NCBI GenBank assembly: GCA_043228905.1
Contig: JBHGNT010000020.1
Span: forward strand, 8,804,001-8,868,000
Direction of reading: 5' to 3'
DNA length: 64,000 nucleotides
From: Azolla caroliniana
Taxonomy: Eukaryota; Polypodiophyta
Of the stretch, positions 42,532-53,750 are shown piece by piece. How positions within the stretch are numbered: the first letter of the stretch is position 1; every line of letters starts with the position of its first letter. The notes below the pieces were generated by a model. The model saw nothing but the letters and a program-made list of their open reading frames with translations, ran no database searches and had not been told where the DNA came from. The translations under genes were made by a program, and so were the position numbers.

Positions 42532-44781
42532 TTATGCATGGGTGGTTGGGCTGAAGAGGTTGGCGATGGCCGAGGAGCGGAGCACAGAGAGGGCATCGGG
42601 TGACACAAGGCAGCGTGGAGTTTTGTACTGTGTGATCGTGGCGCCACTCAACATGAAGCGGTCTACGAGGCGCGAGAAAGTGCCGCGTTGCACAATGCAC
42701 AACTCCAAGGCACCGATTGTCCCCATTTTCCTTGACGTGACATACCCTGCCTCCACAAATGAGCGGTCCATCAATGCGGCGCAATCCGCCAACACGTCTG
42801 CTTGCGATATGACCCGTTGAGCTCCCATAATTGCCAGCTCGTGGTGGCTCGTGCCGTCGTATGCATGCACCTTCTTAGATGATTTTGCACATTTGTCCGC
42901 CTCGGTCGGCACTACTTCGGGCTCTCCTCCTTGAACCTCCCAGAAGACCACGTAGTGACCCGGCGTGGTCGTTCTGTCCGCGTAGCTCGTATAGTCCACC
43001 AGCTCCATGGTGCTCCTGCTCGCCTCCGCCAACTGCTTCGCCGCCCGGTCCACGACAGCTTTCAGGTCTTTCTCGGTGATCTTGTCGATGTTGAGACTGA
43101 GCATCACATTCTTCCGACAAACATACGCCACTTGTGGAGCATTGTTATAGAACCCGGTGACTCGCACGATGTCACCGAGACGGTACCTGTAGAGTCCCCA
43201 AGCCGTGGTCATGACGATTTCGTATTCTTGCCCAACTTTCACGTCGGTAAGTCCGACTGGCACTCCTTCGTCGTATGCCGCCAGGGCTGCACCCCCGCCA
43301 TTCGACATGTCGTTGATATGAGTGGATCGCGTCCTGCTCAAGGGAATGAACTCGAAGAATGCGAGCGTGGGCAAGATTGTGAAGGAGACATCGGTAGGTG
43401 TCGAAGTCGGGCCAATATTGACACCGATCCAGCCTTCAGTGGCGGCGTAGTCAGCGGACACGAGGGGTACGGCCCCGCCCGTGTAAAACTCGAGCTTCTC
43501 GACATACACCTCCATGGCACCGGTGAGGATGGACAGCACGTACTTGCAGCGCGGCCACAGGATGCGTACCGCGCCCTTCCAAGCACCGCCGGAGCCGAGA
43601 GCACGTTTCGAGGTCAAGCTGCGGCACTTGCTGGCGATCAAGTCCGCGAGCACGGGATTCGGTTTACGGAGGAGGATGTGGTCTTCCATAGCCGCCCGGA
43701 GGGTCGGGTCGGTGATCTTCTCGTTGAGCTCACCGGTGCGGATATCGTGGCAAAGGCTGCGCCACTCGGTCTCGAGTGTCCGGAGGGCTTCCACGAGTGT
43801 GAACGCGAAGGGGGCGCTGAGGACTTGGACCTCGTGCGCGTGGAAGAGGCCACACAGGAGGTGGCAGTACATGGATTGCCGGCAGTCGGGTGCGAGGATC
43901 ACGTCTTGGGGACTACACGATTGGAAACCGCTCTTTTGCTGCCTCATCCGGAATGCATCGGCACGGATCATGTGAGTGGTCGCAGTCCCGGCCTTCAAGC
44001 CGCCTTTGGTTGTCGAGAATTTCCCGCAGAAGAGGAATTCCAGGATCCGGGATCCTCCGTCCACCGGATAAATCCTGCAGATCACATCACAGATCACACC
44101 ATTAATATCTGATGAATTGAATTAGGCATTTTGAAATAGTTTTGAAACAGCAGTGAGTGAGTGAGTGAGTAGTTAATCAGGTACCGGTGCAGGTACTAAA
44201 GATTGGTTTTTAAACTTAATTTAACAAAAAAAAGTAATGATTGGAACAGGAGCTCACCCTTCTCGAAATGCTGCAGCAATGCTGGCTACCTCCAGAGTTC
44301 CTTCCTTGAGTCCTTCGTGATACAGAAGATACTTGGCTCTGGTATCAGTCGTGCCAGAGCTCAGACACAGGCCTTGGACAGGGGCTGCCGTGAGGAGGCC
44401 CCCTGGTGGCGATCCTTGGTTCCCATGCTCCGCGATCCTTTCAATGAATGGCATGATATCGGGGTGAGTAATGAGAGGAACGGTCTTCTTGAATCCATCA
44501 ATGTAATCGGTGGCGCCGCCGCCTACTACTTCAGATGCTGAGCCGATCGATGATGATGATAATGCTTCGATCCCTTGGAATTGTTGCAGATATTCGCAGC
44601 ACGCATTGTCTCGGATGATGGAGCGGAGCAAATCCGATTGAATCTCGGCTGCGTTCCTCGTGATATCTTCGAATCGATCGAGGACGGGCTGGAATCGATT
44701 GGTCTTATGGAATGGCGAGACGGGATCCGAATGAGAATTGGGAGAGAAAGAAGAAGAAGAAGAAAGTGGGCGGCCCGGCAT
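42532..44781 (-). CDS. GH3: GH3 acyl-acid amido synthetase, two exons, apparently intact
   Basis: Exon 1 44781-44258, intron 44257-44075 (GTGAGC donor, CTGCAG acceptor), exon 2 44074-42532; joined in phase this encodes about 688 residues. GH3 enzymes adenylate a plant hormone acid such as jasmonate or auxin and couple it to an amino acid in the cytosol. Visible motifs are LSSGTTDTRAKY (adenylate-binding P-loop-like, about residue 140), YAATEGWIG and YRYRLGDIVRV. Segments such as AGTATTHM, MYCHLLCGL and FYNNAP resemble the JAR1/DFL2 (group I) branch more than the auxin branch, so a jasmonate-type or unassigned acid substrate is likely but not proven. It is longer than usual (about 575-620) because of a Ser-rich N-terminus and two small insertions. 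ATG 44781 is the first in frame. GC content is much higher than its surroundings. Confidence 0.93.
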
Positions 44782-46917
44782 GGTGATGAAGGCGATTTGG
44801 GAATTTCGATCGTCGATTGCGATTCAAAAGTGATGAGGAAGGCGATCAGGAGATCAAATGAGGTTACAATGAGAGGCCGATTTGGGGCTTGATTGAGTGA
44901 GTGAGTGAGTTGAGTGATGAGCATTAGCCACTCTGATTTGATCTGATCTGCTGCTACTGTATTTATAGGCGGGCGGAACTCCTTTCCTTTTCCTTTTCCT
45001 TTTCCTTTCCCGCGTTGTCACCATCACTTCTTACTTCTTACTTTCTTTTCTGCGTTGTGCTGCAGTGTTTGGGGGGAACTAACCGTCAACGCCCTTCTTT
45101 CCTCCTCAAAAGCGTTTGTGTTGGCCAGTTCCACCTTCCTTTCTTTCTTCATCAAAAACCCACTCTCTCTCTCTCTCTCTCTCTTTGTCGCCTCTACATT
45201 CTTTTTCCCCCTTTATATACATATCAATATGTATTTGTATCATGTATGTATAGTGAGTGCTAAAGCTACATATATCAATATGTCTTATACATTATGATAT
45301 ATGTACATACATATGTATTATTAGCTTTGTACTTGCCACCCTCTCGCCAACAAGCAAGGTGTGCGCGCGAACTCAATCCTTAGCTACACTTGTCCCTCTA
45401 ACTTTATCTTCAAATAATTAGGCCTGCGTAATGTCAAAGAATTGATAATAGAATTTAGAGGCAATCAACCTTTGACTAGACTTCACTTAAACCTATTGTG
45501 GATTCCATGCTCCTTCTATGCCACCTAGATGAGCATAGACTCACACTATGAAGTAATGTAAAACGTTTCTACTAAGAAATCATAATGTATGGATTTGAAT
45601 GCAGTCTCCATTGAAGGCATAGCTAGTTGTCGAAAAACTAAAAATGGCTTAAAAGCGACTCGCATGTACATAGTCTCACATTGTGCATGGACCTTAATCT
45701 TGCTCCTACATCTTTGGTTACTGTTAAGAATCTCTCACTAATCAATAAACCAAATAAAAGTAAAAGAAAGGTGAATATATATATTGGATAGAAGAACCCA
45801 ATCCTACCAATCATCGTTGGGCTATGACCAAGACATAACCAACCTACCGTCGACGTTCCATATCGACTAATATTAGGATGACGAGTACCTTGGAAGAGGT
45901 AACACAATCGTCATGAAGAACGCCTAGCTCATACCACTAGTGTCTCAAGATTTCAGCCTTCCAATGTAATGTGTTTTATGAGGATAGTTAGATCTCACAT
46001 CTATTCTTCTTCTTAGGCCCCTTGAATAGACGTGCTTTTCTAAAAGACTCTCATTCATGGTTTGTCAAGATCATGATAATCCATACACCTATCATTCTCT
46101 TTATCTAATCATATTAGTCCCTTTCTAACATTTGTGAATATAGCCTTCACTTATGTTCTGTAAATATTAGTACCTACTCTTAACTACATAATAGTTAGCA
46201 ACTAATCATCATTTAAAATTTGTGATTTTGATGGAAATATCTTAATTTCATATTTTTCGTATAATCCATCATTTTCAATCCATTGGAGTCTTGCATTTGT
46301 TTTACTAATATATATACTCGCATGCTACCTCAAGCAAGTGAAGTATGATTAATTTTAGGAGTACTACTAGTCGTGATTTTCTCTAAATATTGAATGAGTG
46401 TAACAAGAAATCATTTTAAAATAAGTGCTACAAACCGAAAATAATATAGACATCCAAGGAAAAGAAAAGAAAGAAATGATATATCAGCACCACTAATCAA
46501 GAAATTCGAAAGTTTGGGCATTATCACAAGATCGTTGAAACTTCCAATAGTCAAGTTTTCTAATTTCCTAGGACACAATAAAGTTGGGACAAATTTTGGT
46601 ATTTTTTACCAAATTTCTGGCATTTCGACAAGTTAGTTTGACACATGTTTGCTTTGTAGATTTCCAACCCTTGATTAAAAGTGTTGGAAATTCATACACT
46701 TTTTACAATTTCAAAACTTCCCATAGGAAACGAGGCTTAGGAAAATTCTGTCATCAATGAAGTGTTGAAACTTTTTACGAGGCACAAGCACCATATCGCA
46801 TTGGAGATTATCACCCACCAAAATGACCAAATAAACCTTCATGTGCAAAAGTGTAAGGTGGAAAGTATTGCCTCTACAGTCAATATGGATAGGAGGTATT
46901 CATCATTGATTTGTTAC
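44782..46917. other. GH3 upstream region, no other gene seen
   Basis: Holds GAGT repeats in the 5' UTR (about 44894-44910), the TATA box, a CT microsatellite (about 45164-45184) and AT-rich sequence. No repeat shared with other parts of the window was recognised, and no coding potential. Confidence 0.65.
44960..44967 (-). promoter_or_regulatory. TATA box of GH3
   Basis: TATAAATA on the minus strand, about 180 bases upstream of the ATG, implying a 5' UTR of about 150 bases. Pyrimidine/purine repeats (TTTTCC units, 44981-45010) lie just upstream. Confidence 0.65.
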
Positions 46918-47610
46918 ACGTGTGCATTTTATGTGTTTAAGGTCAAGTTAGTCTCGGATTATTGTATTGTTCATACCTCTCCCCCATATGTACATGTCCC
47001 CATTTAACTGGTATTCCTTTGTATATGAAGAATGTGTAAAATTTTGCCTAGAACCTAGGCTAACATATGATGACCTCATACCTAACATATGGGAACTAGT
47101 GAAGAATGGTATTAATCCCTTCATGAAGCTACGAAAGCTAATGATAATCTTAATTAAGATGTAATTAATAAAACACATGATCCTAGCCTCTTTCATAGAA
47201 AATGTGGCCAATCTAGCATAAGACTCCAATCTAACATTGGTAATGAACACATAAACATGAGCCTTTCTTGAATGATCAATGATGTGATAATCTAACAACC
47301 TAATCAAACGTTTTCATTCGATCAAAGATTCTCACCAAGGTGATGATAAAATGAGGTAGTTTGCATATTTATATCTTGAGTCAAAGACCCCTTGATCACC
47401 ACTTACATGCTTACGTGTGGCAAACCAGGGTAGTTATCCTTCTTGATTTATATATTTATTTATGATAGACTATTCCCATTTGGACCTAAAGCTATGTCCG
47501 TAACAAATAATTATTGAATTCATGCCATGAACTTTGAACCCAAGCTTGAACTTGCCCACAACTAAAAATTGTTTGGTTACCATGTCTTAGATATTAAACA
47601 ATGAATGTCA
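46918..47610. repeat. AT-rich repeat, partial copy carrying an empty Ty3 target site
   Basis: Matches 2568-3277 and 54783-55492. Here the first bases read TTGTTAC-ACGT-GTGCATTT with no LTR in front, so the ACGT at 46918-46921 is the uninterrupted form of the site occupied by the Ty3 LTR in the other two copies. It also lacks about 22 bp near 47425 and switches at 47610 to other sequence. Confidence 0.85.
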
Positions 47611-47721
47611 TGGTTGTTCAACCACCGGATTGGACCAAAGACTTTCATGTCTTTATCGATGCGTCGGATATAACAATTGGGAGTGCATTAATGCAATTAT
47701 TAGAAACCAATTTGTATTGAT
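47611..47721 (+). pseudogene. Gypsy RNase H scrap beside copia LTR (1)
   Basis: About 36 codons, VVQPPDWTKDFHVFIDASDI, close to the RNase H start of the Tat element (18340-18430). It is cut by the copia LTR. Confidence 0.8.
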
Positions 47722-47966
47722 TGACGGGAACTGGTCGTTCCTTATGCCCAACGCTCGGTCACAACCGAGCTTAGAATGATACACAGAAAACGGGAAATAA
47801 AATGCGACACAAAGAAGAGACGAGGTACACAGGAGGTTTACGTGGAAAACCCCAAACTAGGGGAAAAAAAACCACGGCAGCCCACAGGCTACAAACTATC
47901 ACTATGATGGAATGTACAACCATGAGTTCACTGAGGCACCGACCTCGTGCTCACAAATCTTCGCCA
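47722..47966 (-). repeat. Copia LTR fragment
   Basis: The outer 245 bp of the LTR found at 57134 and 61221 (TGACGGGAACTGG start). It ends at CTTCGCCAC and is joined to Ty3 LTR sequence with a short shared CGCCA. Confidence 0.85.
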
Positions 47967-48390
47967 CCAGATTGCGGTCAGATGCCGTCGGATCACCGGC
48001 TCCATCGCCGGTCCAGTTTTGGTTGGCCAATACCCTTTTCGAGTAGCTAGCCACCTCCACTCTAAGTTCAAGTTACCTTGAACTCTCTATGCTCCACACA
48101 TAGACACAAAGATAATATCTTTTGCTCCACCGTATATATGATGAGAGCCGTATTTGTCGTGCCTATGTGGGATATCTCACAATTTTCTCTTTTCTTTTCA
48201 CAAACTTTATACCCTCATATCTTGACATTTAGTTGTCTATTTCTCGTGTAATAAAGTGCATTCGAAACCTCCATCATTTTGTACTTAGATATTAAAAATG
48301 TTATCTTCACAATTACTGTATTACGTGATTCATACTCGATTTTGTACGTTTTATGGGATTTTCACACTATTGCCGAAAATCTTCACGACA
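47967..48390 (-). repeat. Truncated 3' LTR of the Ty3 element
   Basis: The inner 424 bp, ending in the ATCTTCACGACA terminus. The TATA position is changed to TATATAC (near 48134). The outer part, including the tRNA-like segment, is lost. Confidence 0.9.
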
Positions 48391-48407
48391 TCCACCCCCA
48401 CCAAACC
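48391..48407 (-). other. Ty3 polypurine tract
   Basis: GGTTTGGTGGGGGTGGA immediately before the LTR terminus TGTCGTG on the minus strand. Confidence 0.7.
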
Positions 48408-48462
48408 GCACGTCCTCCGGTACGTGCCAAGAAGAGAAGAAGTGAGATTTCGGCTACGATGA

Positions 48463-49815
48463 TCAATTAGATTCCTTCATGTCTTCATTTTCATCCAGCC
48501 TATTATGTTCATCGTCGAGGTAATCGAGATCAGGATCCTTGTCTTGTCTTTTCTTGAAAAGCTTTACTCTTTTCCCCGCAATGGGTACGGCCAACCTTGA
48601 TCCGTCTAGTTCCGCAAGGTGGTATGTGGCATTATCGTTGGCACTTGTCACCACATATGGCCCAAACCATCTTCTTGCGAACTTCCTTGTTGTACTATGT
48701 TGATTGTCAAGGGTGCTATCGTAAACTAAAACCCAATCCCCTTCTTCAATCTTCTTGGGACGAAGTCGATGCGTGTTGTCGAACCGAACTTTGTTCTTTA
48801 CTCGGGCTGCCTTCATCATCTTTCGCGCTTTTTCTAAATCTTCAGGTCTTCTTTCAAGTTGCCTTATCCGCGCCGCTAATAACTCTTCTCGGCTCATCTC
48901 GTTCCCCCACGGTATCGCTACCCATGAGGCGATCGTCCTTTCGATGGGCATAATCGGCTTTTGTCCATACATAAGCTCCGTCGGCATATACCCTATCACC
49001 GAGCTATGTGTCGTTCTATCGGCCCACAAGGCATAGGGTAATAGTCGTGGCCAATTCCCAACTCGACCGTTGCATGCCCGTACGATGGCTTTAACGATAG
49101 GTCCATGCCCTCGCTCGATCTTCCCATTTGCTTCCAGATTGTAGGCAGTCGTGAGGGAGAGCTTCACGCCTAGTCTTTCGAAGAGCTCCGTCGCTTCGTG
49201 CGCGTCCAACTCCCCTCGGTCGGCCACTATCTTCCCTACACATCCATATCGGCAAACAACATCTTCAAGTAGAAATTTGCAAACGGCTGAAGTCGTCTTA
49301 TTTGTCAAGGCTCGTCCTTCCACTTGATTTGTCAAGTCTTCCCTTGCCAACGCTAAGTACTTCATTTGTCCCACTCCCATTGGCATCGAGACCAGATCCA
49401 CCATCCATTTGAAGTGTATGGTGAGTGGGTATGTCGGCTTTAACTCATCACGATGACGTATATTTGAATATACTTGGCAAGTTTCGCATGTGGACACGAA
49501 ATGGAGTACATCTTTGTACATGCTTGGCCACCAGTACTTCTCCTTCAACTTTTCGAACGTCGCCCATGTTCCTCTATGACCTGCCCAAGCACTCTCGTGG
49601 AATTCGGTCATTAGCGTCTCTTGCTCTTCTTTCTTTACCACCACTCGACGTGGTATTCCTGTCCTTCTTTTTGGATGTCGCCAAAGGAATCCTCCCTTCA
49701 AGAAGTATCGGTAAGCTTTCTTTCGGATTCGTAGGGCCTCCTCCTTTGTCAACGAAGCATCGGTCGTCAATGTTCTTAGGAATCTACCGATGAGTAACCA
49801 CTCTCCTTCGTATTC
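48463..49815 (-). pseudogene. Ty3 integrase region
   Basis: Open from RYENEYEGEW through RKKAYRYFLKGGFLW, an H-H-C-C finger (HESAWAGH..., CETCQV), the catalytic core (HFKWMVDLVSMPMG with Asp, VADRGELD with Asp, NLEANGKIERGHG with Glu), and a C-terminal chromo-less region (WVLVYDSTL, RWFGPYVVTSA) ending at a stop at 48463. It joins cDNA to genomic DNA. The domain is intact over about 440 residues, but its frame differs from RT because of the deletion upstream. Confidence 0.88.
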
Positions 49816-51410
49816 GTTCTCGTATCTACGGTCACGTAAATTGGTTTCCCTTCGGCATAGTCGGCCTTCCTTAGTGCCGGAGCTTCAAGAAGCAGTTTCT
49901 TTAATCTTTGCATCGCCTCTGTGTGCTCGTCTCGCCATTCAAACTTTATTCTTTTCTTTAGTAGTCCATATAACGGTCCGGCGACATGAGCGTAGTGAGG
50001 AATCCATATATGGTAAAACGCGCATGCTCCAAGGAACCTTCGAACCTCCGTTTGGTTTTCGCATTCTTCTTTCATGTCTTGGATTGCGTTCACTTTGGAT
50101 GGCGAGGGCTTCCGGCCGTATGCTCCACACAAGTGACCTACCACCAAGATCTCCGGTTGCCCGAATGCGGATTTTTCTCCCGAAAATGTCAAATTCGCAT
50201 CTTCGAGCCTTTGAAGCACCTTCTCGCAATCTTTCATATGATCCGCAACGAACTTTCTACAACCTTCCTTATCTTTCGATTCATCTTTCTCCTCATCCGA
50301 ACATCCTTTTATTGGAATATCATCCAAGAATGGCATCGTGATGTCCGGAATGCAATCCTTCAAGACTTTATTCATGGCATTCACCATATGAGCCACCGAG
50401 TTCGTTGCGCCTTGGGGTAAGGTACACATCCGCACAAGCCCGATCAGAGTCCTCATGGTTGTAATGTCCCGACTGTCGATCGCCAATTGGAATTGGTCAT
50501 ATCCGGAGTAGAGATCGCCAATGGAGTAGATGGACCGGCCCGCAAACGCTTCGGCAAATTCGTCCACGCTCGGACCGATTCCGGCATTTCGAATTGTCAC
50601 CTTGTTGACGGGTTGAAGATCTTGGATGAATCGCAATGATCCATTCTTCTTCGGCACCGTGAACCACCTATTGGAATAAGGAGCATTCGACGGTTCTAGA
50701 ATTCCCATACTCACCTTCTCCTTTAAGAGCTCGATCAGCTTCGGAAGGTGTGCTCTCGGAACCGGTATCGGTTTCAAGTTCCAAGGCACATGAGGCACCG
50801 TGAAGATCACCATTGGCTCTATAACCTTTGGGTCGACGCATCCGATTTCTCGTGGGAAGAATGCGAAAGCCTTCCCATGTCTCTCAAGCATATCGCGAAA
50901 CATTCGCTCCTCTTCAGGGAGAAGGAAATCCTCCTTTCCAACTCGTAGCTTCCCCTTCGTCTCTTTGGTGAAGTCATGACCTATCTTCTTTGGATCTCTT
51001 AAGCTTGGATCGTTAGCGACTTCCTTCATCTTTTGCCAACTATCTTCCGGTAGCGGAACCGCAACTGGCTTGATCTTCTTATCCACTGTTTTATATTTCG
51101 TGTTGATGTCAGCTTCATTCATCGAGATGCCACGACGGTATTCATCGATGATAGCGTACATGTTGACGGAGTTAACCGAAATCACACGTTGGTTGTGAAG
51201 ATAGCTCAAGTCCACGACGTCCTCGATTTCGCCGATGGTGTCGTTAAATGAGGCTTCTTCCATAATATGAGTCACGAACTCTCCTTCTTCTATTATGTTC
51301 TCTTCTTTCAGCATCTTCTCGAATTCTTGTATCCGGCTCTTGTGCTTCTTGTCGGGTAGTACTAGTTTACATGCGCCACTAGGTGTGACACATGTTGCTT
51401 CTCCTTGCAA
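49776..51410 (-). pseudogene. Ty3 reverse transcriptase with RNase H missing
   Basis: RT motifs in order: HLPKLIELLKEKVSMGILE, WFTVPKKNGSLRFIQDLQPVN, YSIGDLYSGYDQFQLA, LPQGATNSVAHMVNAM, MPFLDDIPIKG (catalytic, in place of YxDD), GHLCGAYGRKPSPSKV. After the first RNase H residues (KPIYVTVDT, about 49830) the sequence jumps to the tether before integrase, losing roughly 120-130 residues and changing frame. The start given is the first in-frame Met; the frame is open some distance upstream (EAWGTN...). Confidence 0.9.
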
Positions 51411-51484
51411 TCCACGTGCTCTTCTTTCTTGTGGGGTCTTGTGATTGCTCGGACTATTTGTGCCCCATGCTTCAATAGTCCGCT

Positions 51485-53689
51485 CTAAAAATCCGAGGAT
51501 TCGCCTCCGAGACTATCTCGATTCCTTTCATGATTGGCTCGCACTGTTAGGAATTGGACCGATCTTTGGTTGTCAAGACTCTTTATTCGTGCGAAGGCTG
51601 CTCCATTATCGAACACTTTGGTCTCCATCCGAGATGATGTGATATAAGGTTGCCCTAGGATGACAAGATGCGATGTCGATTCTTGTACGAAGAAGTGTTG
51701 ATCCATCTCCACATCCCCGATCGTGACTTTGACATTGGGACAAGCTCCGTACAAGTCCTCCGTAGACTTTGTTGCCGCGCGAATCTTCCATCTGTGGTTT
51801 GTATTAATTGGCCATCTTCCCTTTTTGTAGAAGTCGGTTGACATGAGGTTGATCTCCGAGCCGTGGTCGATCAAGGCTACGACGGTCTCTTTCTTCTCCC
51901 CGATCTTCACCGGCGTCTCCGTTGTCGCTCGTGCCCAATGAGGTCGAGTGTAGTGGCTGTCCACCATATCTTCATCGATTTCGTCTCTTGCCATCGTTAT
52001 GGCATTCGTTTTTGCTTTCTGCGGCTTCTCTTCTTCCTCGTCCGATTGTTGTCTCTTTCTCTTTACAAGGTCCACGATCGTGTCATGGAACTCCTTCTTC
52101 GTAATGCCAAGCAATTCCCTCAAGGACAAAGTTACATGGCTATCAAGAACTCGTTCTTCGAGAATCTTCTTTAGGTCCGTCGTCTGCTCTATGTCCGACC
52201 TTAGCTTATAGGTAGGTATGGTCCTTGTCCTCCGAGCGGGGTCTTCGACACCAACCTTCACGGGCCGAACCGTTTCTTCAACTCGTATGCTTGGCTCCCC
52301 TTTTCGGCTTGATTCTCGTTCCTCCGTTTGTAAAGGTCGACTCGTCTCCACATCGTCCTTCTTTTTCGCGTTCCTTGTTTCATGTCTTTTTGATGGCCCT
52401 TGCTCTTCTATTCTCTTTCTCTTTTCTTCAACGAACACCTCGTGGTTGTCGCACATCACCTCTGCGAGTATGGTGTTGTCGTCCATCGGATCCGACCACC
52501 CGGTTATGCATTGCACGTTTCGGTCCGCAAGCTCTACCTCGTTCGATGTGACTTTTCCCTTCTTCTCATATTCGAGAATGGAAGTCCAAAACTTTGCTCC
52601 CGCTCTAGCAGCTTCAGTCTTGTCTTTCCCGACTCTTATTCCGGCCGACGCAGCATAGTGCATCGCATCCACATGAGTCGCATCGGCATCCTCCATAGAT
52701 TTCTTCATTCCTCCTCTTCCGAAATTCACCCGTAGGGGTCTTCTAGTCTCGCTTGAGCAGATCATGTTGTCCTCTATGTATACGATATTTTGTCGAATCG
52801 CCTCTCGAAGGCTCGCACAATCCCTTCTCATGTGGTCCATGCTATCGCACCACACGCATCTAAAGGGTTCTTTTCCTTTAGGGCCCCGACGATTCATGTT
52901 GGCTAGCGTGACCTTCTCGAACTTCTTCGCTAGCTCTTCAATGATGTCATCATCAATCTTCTTTTCTTCCACGTTACTTTGTCTCGGCGGCTCAGCTACT
53001 TTCGGCGGTCTTGCTTTCTCCGTGGTAGTCGGTCCCGTCAAGTCGGTGTCATCAACCCATTGGCGACGCTTGTCGAGCCTATTGCATGCCCGCTTCACCG
53101 CGATCCAGTCCGCTACGAGCCCATTTGCTTGGGTATCATCTTCGAGAAGAGTCCCCAACTCCCGTCTATCCTTTATGTCCACGGCCTTCAAGAAGTACAA
53201 AGTCTTGTCCTCTTCAAGCAATACTTGGTCCGTATTGGGGAGACGACTAAACATCTGGTCGAATTTGTCGTACACCCTCGAGACGCTCATCTTCTTATTC
53301 TTCTTCTCTATCCACTTCATCAGGGCATGTCAAGTCATCCTCGTTGAGTCTTCAGTCACGAACTCCGCTAGTATCGTCTTCTCGAATTCGGACCATGTTG
53401 TCTTTCCTTCTTGAAGCTCGATGACGCGTCTTTGGATGTTGTTGGCGACAACTCTCTTGAAGCTTGCGATTTGACGTGCCTCGGACACGTCCCTTTGATT
53501 CATCTCCCTCTTATATGCATCAAGGAACTTCGTAACGTTCCTTCCATCGAATTGGCCCTCGAGCTCTACGACACGATCGACAGCCTTCTCCACGCTCGCG
53601 TCGTTGTCCCGAGATCTCATCATTTGCTCGACGATTAGCATCATCCTTTCGAGCTCTCCTGCTTGGTTGCTTGAGGACACCATCTCCAA
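51485..53689 (-). pseudogene. Ty3 gag-nucleocapsid-protease
   Basis: ATG at 53689; capsid-like region (FKRVVANNIQRRVIELQEGK), TGA at 53330-53332, then the same frame continues: a CVWCDSMDHMRRDC zinc knuckle (about 52860), a charged linker, and aspartic protease with LIDHGSEINLMS (about 51870). It ends at a stop at 51485 where a frameshift separates it from RT. Copy 1 (1-1515) has the same TGA. Confidence 0.88.
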
Positions 53690-53724
53690 GTATTAATCTC
53701 GACTTGATCCTTCCTACCGCCTCT

Positions 53725-53742
53725 TTCACGTCGGGTTCACCA
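53725..53742 (-). other. Candidate Ty3 primer-binding site
   Basis: TGGTGAACCCGACG on the minus strand, eight bases inside the LTR. It begins with the TGG expected for pairing to a tRNA CCA end. The matching tRNA was not identified. Confidence 0.5.
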
Positions 53743-53750
53743 CTTTATTA

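Noticed and set aside
42931-44112. A 393-codon open frame on the plus strand opposite GH3 exon 2
   Set aside because: It is antisense to a clearly conserved GH3 coding exon of high GC content and has no recognisable domain; GC-rich codon use keeps the opposite strand open.
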